Positions 1 through 11,200 of a DNA stretch of 64,000 bases are shown in pieces. Numbering within the stretch: the stretch's first letter is position 1; each line of letters opens with the position of its first letter. The stretch is from Leishmania martiniquensis (lineage: Eukaryota > Euglenozoa > Kinetoplastea > Trypanosomatida > Trypanosomatidae). The notes beneath the pieces are model-generated. The model was not told where the DNA came from. It saw nothing but the letters and a program-made list of their open reading frames with translations, and made no database searches. Location of the stretch: assembly GCF_017916325.1 (NCBI RefSeq), contig NC_090163.1:988501-1052500 (forward strand), written 5' to 3'. A program made the translations under genes and the position numbers.

Positions 1-1
1 C

Positions 2-1018
2 TTTATTTTGCGGCTGCGGTGCCGGGAGGGGAAGCTGCCCATGCCGGCAGCGGGGGGTGGTGACGACGCCGAAAAAAATGATGACGCTTCTTCATGGTTA
101 TCGGCACTCGCTGCGGGCGGCACGCCTGGCCCCACGAACAGCTCGACGATCAGTCGCGTCTCTCCCGCGATTGCATCGGACGCTTTGCGCAACCCGATCA
201 TCACCATTGCGGCGAAACGAACGCACCGCAGCACAGCGCCGTTTTCCCCCGCCGAGTGGGAGGCGATCGCAGCCGCCATCGCCACTCGACTTGGCGGCCG
301 CGTTGTCGCTATGTTGGAGGAGGAGCCGCCCTCGATGGTGCCGCTCAGCGTGTCAATGACACTGGCGGATATGACAAGCTCCAGCATCGCCTTCTCCCTG
401 GCGCCACTGCGGCTGAAGTTGGGGTGCCGGGTCATGGTGAATCGAAACCTCTCACGCACTGTGTCGAACGGCAGCGTGGGCGTTGTCGAGGCCTTCGCCC
501 CGCCGGACGTCAGCCTCTTCCCGCGCCGCACCGACCGCTCCACGCGGCTCGCCTTCAAGCGACTGCAGCAGCAGGGGCTCTTTGCGGAGCTTCCCATCGT
601 GCGCCTCCTCGGCGGAGAGGTGGTGCAGATTCCGCCTATTTCGACCCTCCTCGGCGGCACAGCGCAGAGCTACTTCTACGGCCACGAGGTGCTCACCGTG
701 CCGTTGCAGCTGGGGTATGCCTTCACGGTGCACAAGGTGCAAGGGCTGACGCTACAGGGCACCGTTGTGCTGGACTGCGAGAAGTTCTTCGACTGTGCGC
801 ACCTCATCTATGTCGCGTGCTCGAGGGTGCGGCAGCTCGATCAACTGGTCGTCTATCATGTCCAACCGAGCATGATTATTGTGCGCCGCAGCGCACTTGC
901 CTTCTCCAGCAAACTACAGGACGCACGCGACGCCAGCGTCTTGAGTCTGCCCCCTCCGACGGGGCGCTCCCTTTGGTCCGAACACACAGAGCAGCGTATC
1001 TTCGCCCTTTCGCAGTAA
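2..1018 (+). CDS. PIF1: PIF1-family DNA helicase, C-terminal part (5' end outside window)
   Basis: The frame is open to the left edge with no start, so only the last ~338 residues are present. Superfamily 1B PIF1 helicases unwind DNA 5'->3'; trypanosomatids carry several nuclear and mitochondrial paralogues, and which one this is cannot be told here. The diagnostic part is the end: a 2A-domain stretch ending in GYAFTVHKVQGLTL (about 715-756, helicase motif V) and YVACSRVR (about 808-832, motif VI with its arginine finger). Upstream, VMVNRNL and NGSVGVVEAF match the PIF1/RecD fold segment 'vmvt.N.....l.NGs.G.V'. The Walker motifs must lie outside the window. The family is well supported; the paralogue is unassigned. 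Confidence 0.85.
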   Translation, partial: FILRLRCREGKLPMPAAGGGDDAEKNDDASSWLSALAAGGTPGPTNSSTISRVSPAIASDALRNPIITIAAKRTHRSTAPFSPAEWEAIAAAIATRLGGRVVAMLEEEPPSMVPLSVSMTLADMTSSSIAFSLAPLRLKLGCRVMVNRNLSRTVSNGSVGVVEAFAPPDVSLFPRRTDRSTRLAFKRLQQQGLFAELPIVRLLGGEVVQIPPISTLLGGTAQSYFYGHEVLTVPLQLGYAFTVHKVQGLTLQGTVVLDCEKFFDCAHLIYVACSRVRQLDQLVVYHVQPSMIIVRRSALAFSSKLQDARDASVLSLPPPTGRSLWSEHTEQRIFALSQ

Positions 1019-1769
1019 GGGGGACAGGGGCGACGTGGGCTGCGCGTGTGAGGGGAGTGCGTGCGGTTGCAGCACCAGTGCACCTGCACCTCCGCCTCTC
1101 GCGAGCGCTCCCCCCTCCCTCCATCCCTCTCCACTTCCCCTGCTGACGCTCTTTCATCTCCTCTTTTTGCCCCCCCTCCTCCTCTGGTGCCGGTCGGTTC
1201 TCTGCTATGCGCGAGCGTGCAGTGCACGACTCGCACCGCACAGTAACGCACCGTTGTTCCTCCCCCCTCTCCCTCTGCTACTGTGACCGCTACCTTCATG
1301 AAGCTTATAAAGACAGCCCCCTTCCCCCACCCCCTTCCACACGCACGCCCGCGCAGAGCGTAAAGGGAGAGAGTGAAGTGATGCGGGAAGGCAATGGTGC
1401 AGCGACGTCTCTGTCTGTGTGCCCGCGGGGCTCTATGCACTGCTACATCGCTCCTCTCACATTGCCTCCCCCCTTGCGCATGTGCAGCAGCGCCTTTCAT
1501 CGCCTCCGCCCTGGCTGCTGGCCATCGCCCCTCGGCTGCGGGCATACCTGCAGAGCGCTCCTCGGGTAGGGACTGCGTAGTGCGCACCGCAAACTGGTAT
1601 CATTGTGGCAGGTGCACCCTTTCCTACTCTCTCGTCCATACACGGTGCCTCCCCTTCTCCCGCCGCTTTACTCATCGCGTGTTCCTCATGTTCTTCTGCC
1701 TGAGCGCACCGAGAGGCTAACCGAGGGTACACCTTTTCTTGCCACACAGGCGCTGGACTCGACCCACAG

Positions 1770-1828
1770 GCCCTCTCCCCGCTTTCCACCTCGCTGCTTT
1801 CCCCGCCATCGCGTCCGACTCCCGCCAG
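1770..1828 (+). promoter_or_regulatory. Candidate spliced-leader acceptor for the HEAT-repeat gene
   Basis: A C/T-rich tract ends in CCAG at 1827-1828. Use of this AG gives a leader of about 290 nt that contains the (TA)n run. Position inferred from tract plus first AG only. Confidence 0.4.
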
Positions 1829-1921
1829 CTGTGCGGCCTGCCCATACCGCTGCCTTCAGGTGCATCTGCAAAGCGCCACCCGTCTGAGCTACGAGATCAG
1901 CGGTATCGCGCACATTAGAGA

Positions 1922-1953
1922 CATATATATATGTATATATATATATATATATA
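1922..1953. repeat. (TA)n dinucleotide run
   Basis: Two alternating T/A blocks separated by a single G. The run lies in the predicted leader of the HEAT-repeat gene, stands out in otherwise G+C-rich DNA, and is likely length-polymorphic. Confidence 0.9.
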
Positions 1954-2118
1954 CGCGTGCATCCTTGACATGGTCGTTGATATCCCACGAAGCGGTTGCA
2001 GGTGCTGCTGTTACTGCTGCTAGTGGGGGAGGGGGATACTACTAGAGCAACTGCTTCTCGCAGTGGCGCTTATACACGCAGGGCTCATCACGGATTTCAC
2101 ACTGGCCGCCTTCGAGTC

Positions 2119-5100
2119 ATGTCGACCGCCGGCCTTTCACGTGCATACGCGGTGCTGCGCCAGCTTGATGTATTGCGTGCCGAGAGCATCACGAACCCGC
2201 TACCCACTACCGATGGCATCTGCACCTGCGAGGAAAGCGGAGACCGAGGGGACAGCAAGGCGGTGCGGCCGCCGCTCCAATCGCGATGTGAGTCGACCGT
2301 GCGCCGCGTACGCCTGCAGGCATCCCAACCATCGACGCCTCCAGAGAGGAGAGGGCAGCGCACCAGTAGTGAGGACGCTTTCTCAGAGCATTCAATAAGG
2401 GTAGGAGCAGCGCAGATGTCGTCTCCCCTTTTCGGGGCCGCGCCCCACCGCTTCTGCTTCTCAGAGCACCCGCACGTGTACGCTCCCGTGCACTCGCATC
2501 TCAGCCATGACTCGCTTAGGCATGACAGACCCCACCAGAGAGATCCACCGCAGCCGGCAGCGGCGGGGGAGGGCCACCACGCCCCAGCTGCCAGCGCCCG
2601 CACTGAAGCCCAGCCTCGCCGCTCTGCTCTCTCTGACGAGTACACACTCACCGGCGCCTACGACTACCATGCGCCGCCGCCGCCCATTCACAGCAGTGGC
2701 TCCACTTCGCTGCACTCATCGTCCCCATCGCATCCCGCCTTCTCTCGCCACCGCTACAACACGGAGGTGGTGGCAGGAGAGCGGCCAGCTCGCCGCTCGC
2801 CGCCGGCACGCGTGGGAGTGCCGTCACCGGTTGTTCTGCCGTCCTTGTCCACGAGCGAAGCGGCGCACGTGGCTGCTGCGCAGGCGTCTTCCACGCTGGA
2901 GGTATACTTTGACAAAGATGACATGGGCGCAGTGCTCGCAAGCGTGGGCGCTGTTGCTGCTGTCGCTGCGTCCCCTGCGCTGGTGGGGAGAACACAACAG
3001 GGTGGACACGTCGGCCAACCGCCTTCGGTTCAGCCTGCGGTTTCTGCTGCTGACGAAGACGATGCTGCGTGCATCACACGCCCGCGCACCGCTCATGGTG
3101 CCCGTCGCGGTGCTGGGGGGACAGCGGACTCTGCGCATGGTTTCGGCGCTGCTGCCAAACCGTGCGCGTCTCCGGATGCTACCGCCACGCCCTCGTCGCT
3201 GAGCAACTCTACTCTGACGGCGATGCCTGATGGGGATGCTGAGTCCACAAACGTCACCTCTCTCGCTGCGATTGCGGATGATGGGCAACACCCGCTTTGG
3301 CAGCTGCCCGCATCAAGCAACGACGAGTGCGGCAAGCCGCACTGCCGCGGCAGTGGCGCCGCCGCTTCCGCATCCACCAAAGAGCTCTCAGTGACTTCCA
3401 GCGCGGGGCGTCTCTTGGACGCGTTGCATTCCGTATCACGTTCTGTTGGGCAGCCGCGCCAGCGAGAAGCGACTGCCACTACCGCAGTGGCGCCCCTGTT
3501 CCGTCTCTCCTGCCCTCCGCCATCCGGTGACCTGCCGTCTTTTTACACCGCTGCCGGCCACAGCGCGCTGCCGCTGCCGTCCGCACGCGCGCTGTGGCCG
3601 GCAGCGGCACCGAAAGGGCAGCAGGAAGAGGAAGGCAGCTGCTCAAGCCCGGATGGCCGTTTATCACAGCGCGAGATGCCGTCGCCGCGCAATGGAGCCG
3701 ACGTCGCACTCTCTCTCCCTGAAGCTCTCGTGCGTTGTGGCAGGGAGGAGGCCGGGGCCGATAGGAGCGGCTGCACTGGTGGCGATGACGACTGTGGCGT
3801 TTTCAACCTCAACAGTCTCTCAGCAGACAGGGTTGACGAAGGGGATGCCGGCCGAGGTGCAGGCCCTCGCGGAGTCGGGCCCGCGCCCCTGCGTGGCCTC
3901 TTTGATGCCGACGAGGAGAGGCCGGCGCAGAGGGCCGCGGCCGATGATGGCCCCCAGCGCCGTAACACAAACAGGCGGCCACAAGGCGACGCGAGAGGGC
4001 AGAGCGTCACAGGCGGCGGGCGGTGTGACCCCATGCCGCTGTTCCCTGCTGCGTACACGAAAGCGGTCCCTTTCCTCGACTACCTTACGCGCATCAACGC
4101 TGCCAGTTCACATCAGCTGCTCAAAGAGTTGACCGCCATGGGCGACGCTTGGACTGCCACTACGCAGGCGGAGCATGAGGCTGGCTGCGGAGACGCGCAT
4201 TTGAAGGAGGTAACCGAGTCAGTGGTTGTAGACTGCCTCGCCATGGATCTGCTTCTGAACAAGCCCAGCGCACTCGAGTGCATTGTGGTGCCTTGGCTGC
4301 GCACGCGCCTCGAGTCCATGATGGCGACCCGCTCGGCAGAGAGGACGAGCTCCAGCCTTCCATATTCACGTGGCCGCCGCAGCGTCGTTGCTGCGAACGC
4401 ACTTTCATGCACGGAGCAGGTGGAGGCGGAGAGCGTCAGAGAAGGGGATGCTGCGGCGAACAACAGCGTGCTGTGTGCCATCATCGGCCTCGGCGGCGCC
4501 GCTTTCACGCTCCTCTCCACCCTCCTGCAGCTCCTTCTGTGGCTGCCTCCGTCTTCACCAACGTCTGTGTGCGATGTGCGCCTTGTCGGACTTGCGATAC
4601 GCACCGCGGGCGGCGCTGACGGACTGCAGGCTCTCATTCGCACCCTGCAGGGGCAGGAGGAGGGACCGCACGTTCTGGCTGCAGCCGCCTATGCGCTCAG
4701 TACATATAGCTTCGAGCTTGCCGGCCACACCAGCGTCGTGTGCATCCCAACTGGGGCGATGTGCCACCTTGTAGGAGGCGAAGGCGCAGCTGAGCTCTTC
4801 CAGCTGGTGCCGGGCAGCTTTGCTGCCACGGACGCTGCTTCGACCTCGGCGACACCGATGATGGAGGAGCTGCAACCGCTTTGGAGCCGCAACCCTTTCC
4901 TCTCTCATACTTCAACCACAGCAGTGCCGACGAGGCCGCACCTTCTTTACCTCCAGTCACCGCCGCCGTATCGGCACACCCACGTGATGGTAGACGCGGA
5001 GGTCGCACGATGCAAGCTCATGGCGCACCTGTGCTCCGACCAGTTTCATTCGACGCACGCGCACCCGCACGTCATGGCGCTGCTCAATGACGCGCTCAGC

Positions 5101-6807
5101 GCGCGGCTGCTGAGCGCTGTCCTGATCCCGGCCGTACAGACCCGCTACTGCCCCGTCGTATCCCAGATGCGCCGCGACCTGCATCGAGTACTGGCTGACG
5201 ACGCCGCTAGCATCGCCTCACGTGAACGAGCCCATACCGGCAGCAGTGATACGGGCAGCAAGCCCGCGGCTCTGCCGGGGCTTCTGCGATTACCCCTTCT
5301 CCCGTACTCCCTACATCACTTTGCAGGCGAAAAGGACACACTATTCGCGCTGGAATCGGCGTTGGTGCACGCCCTCTTGGCGCGCCCTGCGGCCGCGCTG
5401 GTGCAGGAGCAGGTGCTCTTGTCACTAAGCACGCTGCCGCCGGAGGCTCGCGTGCATGTGGTGCAGCCCGTCACGGACTTTTTTATAAGGCTGGCACGCA
5501 CACTACAGCTGCGACAGACAATGACGATGCGGCGGCCTCTCGTCCAGGCGGCTTGCAGCAGCCCTTTTCCAACCGACTGTGGCCCCTATGGTCGCGCCGA
5601 AGAGGTGGATGCGGACGAGGCTGTTGCCGTCTCAGCGGCCCTCGCTGCTGGCACTGTGTGTGTGAACCCCCTCGCTTCGTGCTCTTGCGTCGACAGCTGT
5701 GTCGCGGCCCTTGTTCCTGTCTTCAAGGAGCTGCTGCACTCGCCGCTGTGGCGGGTGCGGCACGCGGCGTGTGTGGGGCTTGCCCGCATTGGCCCGTTGA
5801 CAGCCGACCCATCGTCGATCATTGACGTACTCCTCACCCGCCTGGGGCTCCACGCCCCTTTGATAACAGGGGAAAGCGGCTCAAGCGCGTCGCCGTCTGC
5901 AGCTGCCATGCGGCCACTGCCGCTGCAGTCTGCCACGGTTGTGTGGTGTCTTACGCAGCAGGGGCCGGGTGGTGTGCGTGCACTGCTGCAGTTGCTCCAG
6001 GACCCTCAGCAGCCTCCGCAAGTGCACCACTGGAGCGCCTTCCAGCTCGCCGAGGTTGACGTGCACGAGACGTGTGCTCAGGTGAGCGAGCGCGAATCCT
6101 CTGAGGCGAGCGCTCTTCTGGATGAGTTCATCCAGGCGCTTGGCAGACTGATCGCGACGCAGGGTGCCTTGGAGGAGGACACGGTGCTGCTGTGTGTGCG
6201 GGCGCTGGCAGAGGTTGTGCATCGCTACTACACAACGGCGACTTCTCCGACCAACAACACTGATGCGCCAATGTTCGCTGCCCTTTCTCTTGACACAGCT
6301 CAACCGACGCAGGAGGCCGCCTCCTGCTACCAGGAGGAGGAGCCTAATTCCTGCTTCACTGTCCTCACGTCTGTGGCGGAGGCGGCGCTGCTTCCCAACA
6401 ACGTCCTCAAGGCGCTTTGCCTGTACCTCTGCCGTTACGGTGGTCGCCATGGGGAGCTGTACGCATGCGAGCTGCTGCTTCAGGGCAGCTCCGTCGGCGG
6501 TCGCGCCGCCGCTGCCTTTGGACTCCGAGCCTGCGGCGCAAAAGCTCTGCGCAGCGTCGTGCTGGGTATGAACGACGACAGCTTTGACGTGCGACGAGAG
6601 TCTTTCGAGACGCTGACTTCCATTGGCGCCGCTGCTGCGCTGGAGGTTCTGCGCCAGCGACCGGCAGAGCATCGACATCAGGTGCGAGACGTATTGCGCG
6701 ATTGTCTGCTGCGGGACGCTAGCCGCCCCTTGCCACGCAAGGTCGCCGAAACTGTGTATCGTGCCCTTCAGAGTGAGGAGCTGCTCTCGGCGCAGGAGCT
6801 CTCGTAG
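2119..6807 (+). CDS. HEAT/armadillo-repeat protein, function unknown
   Basis: Predicted 1562 aa from the first in-frame ATG (2119); the frame is open to 1996 but only through a TTG codon. Residues ~1-640 are low-complexity, rich in Ser, Ala, Pro, His and acidic patches, and probably disordered. From ~650 the protein becomes helical, with alternating hydrophobic helices typical of HEAT/ARM solenoids. The clearest units are PLWRVRHAACVGLARIGP (~1207-1224) and DSFDVRRESFETLTSIGAAA (~1487-1506), each with the Arg/Asp-rich inter-helix turn of HEAT repeats. Such solenoids are protein-binding scaffolds. No catalytic motif, signal peptide or membrane segment is seen. The repeat class is reasonably sure; I do not recognise a specific orthologue. 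Confidence 0.75.
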   Translation: MSTAGLSRAYAVLRQLDVLRAESITNPLPTTDGICTCEESGDRGDSKAVRPPLQSRCESTVRRVRLQASQPSTPPERRGQRTSSEDAFSEHSIRVGAAQMSSPLFGAAPHRFCFSEHPHVYAPVHSHLSHDSLRHDRPHQRDPPQPAAAGEGHHAPAASARTEAQPRRSALSDEYTLTGAYDYHAPPPPIHSSGSTSLHSSSPSHPAFSRHRYNTEVVAGERPARRSPPARVGVPSPVVLPSLSTSEAAHVAAAQASSTLEVYFDKDDMGAVLASVGAVAAVAASPALVGRTQQGGHVGQPPSVQPAVSAADEDDAACITRPRTAHGARRGAGGTADSAHGFGAAAKPCASPDATATPSSLSNSTLTAMPDGDAESTNVTSLAAIADDGQHPLWQLPASSNDECGKPHCRGSGAAASASTKELSVTSSAGRLLDALHSVSRSVGQPRQREATATTAVAPLFRLSCPPPSGDLPSFYTAAGHSALPLPSARALWPAAAPKGQQEEEGSCSSPDGRLSQREMPSPRNGADVALSLPEALVRCGREEAGADRSGCTGGDDDCGVFNLNSLSADRVDEGDAGRGAGPRGVGPAPLRGLFDADEERPAQRAAADDGPQRRNTNRRPQGDARGQSVTGGGRCDPMPLFPAAYTKAVPFLDYLTRINAASSHQLLKELTAMGDAWTATTQAEHEAGCGDAHLKEVTESVVVDCLAMDLLLNKPSALECIVVPWLRTRLESMMATRSAERTSSSLPYSRGRRSVVAANALSCTEQVEAESVREGDAAANNSVLCAIIGLGGAAFTLLSTLLQLLLWLPPSSPTSVCDVRLVGLAIRTAGGADGLQALIRTLQGQEEGPHVLAAAAYALSTYSFELAGHTSVVCIPTGAMCHLVGGEGAAELFQLVPGSFAATDAASTSATPMMEELQPLWSRNPFLSHTSTTAVPTRPHLLYLQSPPPYRHTHVMVDAEVARCKLMAHLCSDQFHSTHAHPHVMALLNDALSARLLSAVLIPAVQTRYCPVVSQMRRDLHRVLADDAASIASRERAHTGSSDTGSKPAALPGLLRLPLLPYSLHHFAGEKDTLFALESALVHALLARPAAALVQEQVLLSLSTLPPEARVHVVQPVTDFFIRLARTLQLRQTMTMRRPLVQAACSSPFPTDCGPYGRAEEVDADEAVAVSAALAAGTVCVNPLASCSCVDSCVAALVPVFKELLHSPLWRVRHAACVGLARIGPLTADPSSIIDVLLTRLGLHAPLITGESGSSASPSAAAMRPLPLQSATVVWCLTQQGPGGVRALLQLLQDPQQPPQVHHWSAFQLAEVDVHETCAQVSERESSEASALLDEFIQALGRLIATQGALEEDTVLLCVRALAEVVHRYYTTATSPTNNTDAPMFAALSLDTAQPTQEAASCYQEEEPNSCFTVLTSVAEAALLPNNVLKALCLYLCRYGGRHGELYACELLLQGSSVGGRAAAAFGLRACGAKALRSVVLGMNDDSFDVRRESFETLTSIGAAAALEVLRQRPAEHRHQVRDVLRDCLLRDASRPLPRKVAETVYRALQSEELLSAQELS

Positions 6808-7384
6808 ACACAGCCTCTGCAACGTAGGGCATAGGGAGAGAGAGTCCCGCATGGAGGACAGAGCGAGGCGGGCAGTAGTGAGGGTGTGGCGCAGGGCATG
6901 GGTCTACTCGTGTCTGTGCGTGCGTGACTGTGTGTCTGTGATTGCCACCCGTCCTGCGTGGGCCCTCAGCGCTTGGCTTGTCGTGGGGCAACACACAGAC
7001 AGAATTTGCCGCGGCGTTGACCCATCTGATTCCCCTCCCATACACGTGCGTAGACCTCAGCACCGCCCCCCTCTCTTTCTCACCACTCCTCTCTCCTCAG
7101 CAGGACGCCCGACAACCGGTTCAGAGCCGCTGTGTCGCTCCCCCTCTCGTGAAGTCTGCCGGCGTTGCGCATTCGCCCTCTTTTTCTCTCGTCCTTTTCT
7201 TTCGCCGGCGTATTTCGCTCTCTTCCACCGTGCCGTTTTTGGGCGCCCGCCCACACATGCACACACGTCGCCATCGTTCCCCCCAGAGTGCGTGGGCACA
7301 GAGGCGTCGTCATCATCTGTGCGCGTCTCTCTTCCTCTTTGGCGTCTTCCCCAACCTTTCTCTTTCTCTCTGCGCTCCCCCCTT

Positions 7385-7417
7385 CCCCTCCCCGCCTGTC
7401 ACCGGTTAGGGGAGGGG
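7385..7417. repeat. Perfect 9-bp inverted repeat
   Basis: CCCCTCCCC at 7385-7393 pairs with GGGGAGGGG at 7409-7417 across a 15-nt loop. It lies in the spacer, so could fold in the 3' UTR of the HEAT gene. Function unknown. Confidence 0.6.
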
Positions 7418-7724
7418 GAAAGGGGGAGGGGCACACCCGCTCCGCGGTGGGCATCCCAGGCTTCCAGTTGCTCCCGCTGTCTCGTGTGTGCTGGGCACAG
7501 CCAGGACGATGCATCCCCCTGCGCATGTCGGCGGCCAGAGCCTGGGCGGCGCTGCGTCGGAGCGGCCTGCGACCGTGAAGACGCTTGTGCCGCGTGCGTG
7601 ATGGGTGAGATGCGTCCGCGCGACTCGTGCGTGTCTTGCCCGACCCTGACGGTCTGCTGGTGTGGGGTGCCTGCGCGACGCTGGAGGGGGGGCTGCGCGA
7701 GGCGGCGCCTGTGGGGCGACCTGC

Positions 7725-7758
7725 GGGGCCTGTGTGTGTGGGGGGCGGCGGGCGGGGG
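7725..7758 (+). other. Potential G-quadruplex-forming G runs
   Basis: Four runs of three or more G (7725-7728, 7740-7745, one GGG, then GGGGG ending about 7758) are close enough for a quadruplex, though the first loop is long (11 nt). Sequence potential only. Confidence 0.4.
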
Positions 7759-8180
7759 ATGGCTCTTGATGCGGGGGCCGTGCGCCGGTGTAGCGAGTGT
7801 GGTGTCCACCGCTGCGTTGCACCGGCCCGTGTGAGTGGGCCGGAGGGATGGTGGTGGCAGAAAGTGCGGAGCACGTCTCGCGCTGTATGGCAGCGATGCG
7901 GACGCGCTGAAGGGGAAAAAAGGCTGTGGCACCCACTGCCCCTCCTTTGGGGGCTCCTCTTGCCTTCTTCTCGGCGGCATCATGAGTACACGCCATCCCC
8001 ATGTCTTGCTCTGTGTGTCTGCTCGACTCCCTCCCTCCCTCACCCCTCCCGTGCCGCTTCGATGAAACTCTCCACCAACCACAACCACCATTGCCTCTCA
8101 CCTTGTCCTTTCGGATCTCTACTCTCCGAGTCTTTCTCAGGTCCTTAGACTGGCGTGTGTGTGTGCGTGCTGGGCTGCCG

Positions 8181-8240
8181 GCCTCTCTTCCTCTCCGTCT
8201 CCCCCCTGCGGGCTGTCACTGCGTTCTCTTTGCCCGATAG
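8181..8240 (+). promoter_or_regulatory. Candidate spliced-leader acceptor for the SET gene
   Basis: A long CT tract ends in GATAG, with AG at 8239-8240. This gives a 44-nt leader and supports the ATG at 8285 over the upstream GTG-initiated frame, which would begin before the acceptor. Confidence 0.6.
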
Positions 8241-8284
8241 GCATCCTCTTGTGCTTGGTGCGTTGTAAGAAGCGCGAAGTTTCC

Positions 8285-11200
8285 ATGGCGAGCGAGACTG
8301 TACGTGCGCTGCACCTCGAGGGCAACGGGCTCTTCGAGGCAGGGCGTTTACACGAGGCCGCGCACACTTTCCACCAGGCGGTGGACGTTTTTCTGACGGA
8401 TCAGATCTTCACCAAGCCGGCCGTAGACGAGTTCGTTCAAATTGCCGGCAATGTGTGCGTCTGCCACCACGCTACGGGTAACTGGCATGCGTGCGTCGAG
8501 GCGGCCCGAGAGCTGCTCGCGATTTACCCAATCATCCCCAAGGCGTACGCCGCGATAGGGATGTCCATTGTGAGCCGGCTGCTGGAGCAGGAGGCGGAGC
8601 AGCGGAGGATGGACGCGCAGAACAGCCCGAGGATGCCGCCGCGGTCGGGCGAGGAGGTACGCCGTGATGCGCGGCGGTACTTGGTGAAGCTGGGCGGTGT
8701 TGTGTGCACGGCCGACGACGCCCACAAGTACCTGTGCCGCGCTATTCTCCTCTCGGAAGGGGCGCTGCAGGTATCCCTGGGCCCTTACGTGGAGACGGCG
8801 GTGCGGTGGGTGAGCGAGCAGCTGCTCTCTGCCGGTCTCTCTTTAGAGCGTGAGTATGGCGACGGGGTCATGGATCAGCTCAGCGTTCTGGAGGAAAGTG
8901 TCTGTGATGTGCCGCCACTGCTGGATACGGCACCGGTGCACATCGAGCGTCATTCCATTCGTGTCTTGGGTGCTGCCGACGCGAGCGACGCCGTGCTTGC
9001 TGGTATTGCATCTGAGGGCCGCCGCGCCGAGGAGCTTCCCGAGTCAGAGGCGGAGGTGATCTTGGAGGCGATCCAGGAGGGCCAGCGCATCGCGCGCGGG
9101 CAAGCGGCGGCCGAGGAGGAGAGCGCGGCGGCTGACTCGACGTTGCTTGCCGCTGGTAGCGATGCTGCGGGCATGTACCCCACTACAGCCCACAACAGCA
9201 GCGCCGTTGGCAGCGCCAGCAGTGGCAGCCACGCCGCAGTGACACCGCCTTTGGAGTACTTCCTGTCCCTGCAGCGCACACGGGTGTGGGTGTGTCACGC
9301 CGAGAGGGGTGGGATTCCTCGCGGCCTGACCCTCGCTCGCGCGCCCCAACCGTTTGCTGTCGGCCAGCACATACTGCCTGCGGGCCTTGCCGCCGTAGCT
9401 GATGCTGGGGTGCCGCCGGCAGAGGCGCCACTGGCGGTGCAGGCCTCTACTCGAGACCTGGGACCGCGGCACGTCGACCTCGCTAGCCTCACTGGTACAG
9501 AGAACACCTTGACACCGGCCGCCTTATCGTCACCGATTGCGCATATCGGCGGCGGCGCTAGATTCTCGATGGGTGGTCTGCCCGCTACGGAATCGCCGCT
9601 GCTTCTCATATGCAACGCCTGTGGTCGGGAGGTGAACCTGCTGAACTTCTCTGGTGCCCGGCCAATCGGCTGCCAGGCGTGCAACGGTGTCGTGTACTGC
9701 AGTGCGGCGTGCGCGGCGGTTTACGGAGACCGCCATGACCGGCACGAGTGCGCACTTCGTCTCGCGCTGCAGCGGCGCGTGGCGGCGCTGGCCGCGATGC
9801 CGTCATCCGCCGATCCCGAGACTCCGCTGCCCGTCGGCGACGTTCTCCCTGGCGGCGGCTGGAACGCACTTGACCTGCATCGCCGCATTCTGCCGCTTTG
9901 CATTACGGTGTACAGCGGCCTACAAAGCAACGCACCTGGCGCAGCAGAGGTGCGGGCACAGGTGCGGCGCGGGGTGCAGCGGCGCCTCCGACATGCGCTG
10001 CCTGCTGAGATTGCCGGCACTCTTGCGGAGTGGGTGAACACGGTGAAGTATGCAGCGGCAACACCGGCGGCGGCAACTGACACCCCATCGTCGGCTTCGG
10101 TGCCCCAGGACGATGAGGAGAAAAAACGGTGCGGCTGCCAGCGGCGCGACGACCACACCGATGCAGCCGTGGCCGCCTCTTGCGCAACAGCTGCTGCGGC
10201 CGAGGAGGAGTCATCTCTCGCGGACCACCTCCTCGCAATCTTCTTCATGGTGCGTCTCATCGCCGTCGATCAGGCTGAGAGCCGCTGTAGCGCCCTCTAC
10301 GCTGAGCGACTCCTTCTCCGGCACTCGTGCGAGCCAAACTGCGTCTGGTCCGACACCCTGCCCGGCATCCTCACGGCCCGCTTCATCTGCAAGGGTGAGG
10401 AGCTGACAATGACTATCGACGACCGCTTTCCGCAGCATTGGCCGTGGAAAAATCGGCAGAAGTGGTTCGTCTACCATCACGGGGTGCCTTGCCAGTGCGC
10501 GCGGTGCCTGAGGGAAGGAGCCGACCTGCACCGTGCGCGCGGCATGCTCTCGAACGAAGTGGTGGAGCAGCTGCTAACGGCGGAGGTCTTGGACCATCCT
10601 TGCCCAACACCGGCACACAAGCACCCTACGCACCTCTTTCACCCCCAGGTGCAGAGACTGGTGAAGCACAGCAAGCTCCCACAGGAGCGCCAGGTGCCTG
10701 CGCTGCTGTGCCGCCTTCATGAGATGCGCGCCGAGGTGGCCATGTATGTTTTACCGTCACACTATCTGCTTGAAGACATTCGGCGCGCGGTATTAAACGT
10801 GGTGGAGGCGGAGGGCCGCATCACCGAGTGCGCCCAAGAGGCACAGAGCAGCCTCCTGTTCTGGGAGTCGCACTGGTCCGGCGCGATTCCAGCGAAGGCA
10901 CAGCGGCTGCGGCTGCTTCCGAGCTTGTTCGAGTGCGGCCGCCGGCGCAAGTGTCACCCGCATCAGCAGCGCCGCCGCCGGCGCCACCCAGGTCCACCAG
11001 CAGACACTGCTTCTGTCCCAGCCGAGCAGCCGCAAGAGGCTCCGCTGGGGCGGAGAGGTAGCTCCCCGTCGCCGTTGTCGGTCCCGACGTCGACGGAGGC
11101 GCGGCGCCGAAGCGGCGGATCGGTCTGTCATCCTCTGCACTCGATCCACAAGGCAGGAACGGACGATGGCGACCACGAGGAGAGCAAGATGAAGGGTGCA

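Larger units (their letters stand above)
1019..2118. other. Intergenic spacer, PIF1 helicase to HEAT protein
   Basis: No gene seen. The spacer should hold the 3' UTR of the helicase and the leader of the next gene. Pyrimidine-rich stretches at 1075-1200 and 1770-1826 and a (TA)n run at 1922-1953 are the only notable structures. Confidence 0.7.
6808..8284. other. Intergenic spacer, HEAT protein to SET protein
   Basis: About 1.5 kb with no convincing gene. The overlapping ORFs at 7400-8100 on the minus strand are low-complexity Pro/Arg/His shadows. The spacer contains a 9-bp inverted repeat at 7385-7417 and a G-run cluster at 7725-7758. Confidence 0.7.

Noticed and set aside
5881..6852. 323-codon minus-strand ORF inside the HEAT-repeat gene
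   Set aside because: It is antisense to a conserved solenoid region, has composition of a reading-frame shadow (Arg, Leu, His-rich) and no motif.
7399..8101. Overlapping 230-codon minus-strand ORFs before the SET gene
   Set aside because: Composed of Pro, Arg, His and Gly runs from simple sequence; no motif, no acceptor, wrong strand.
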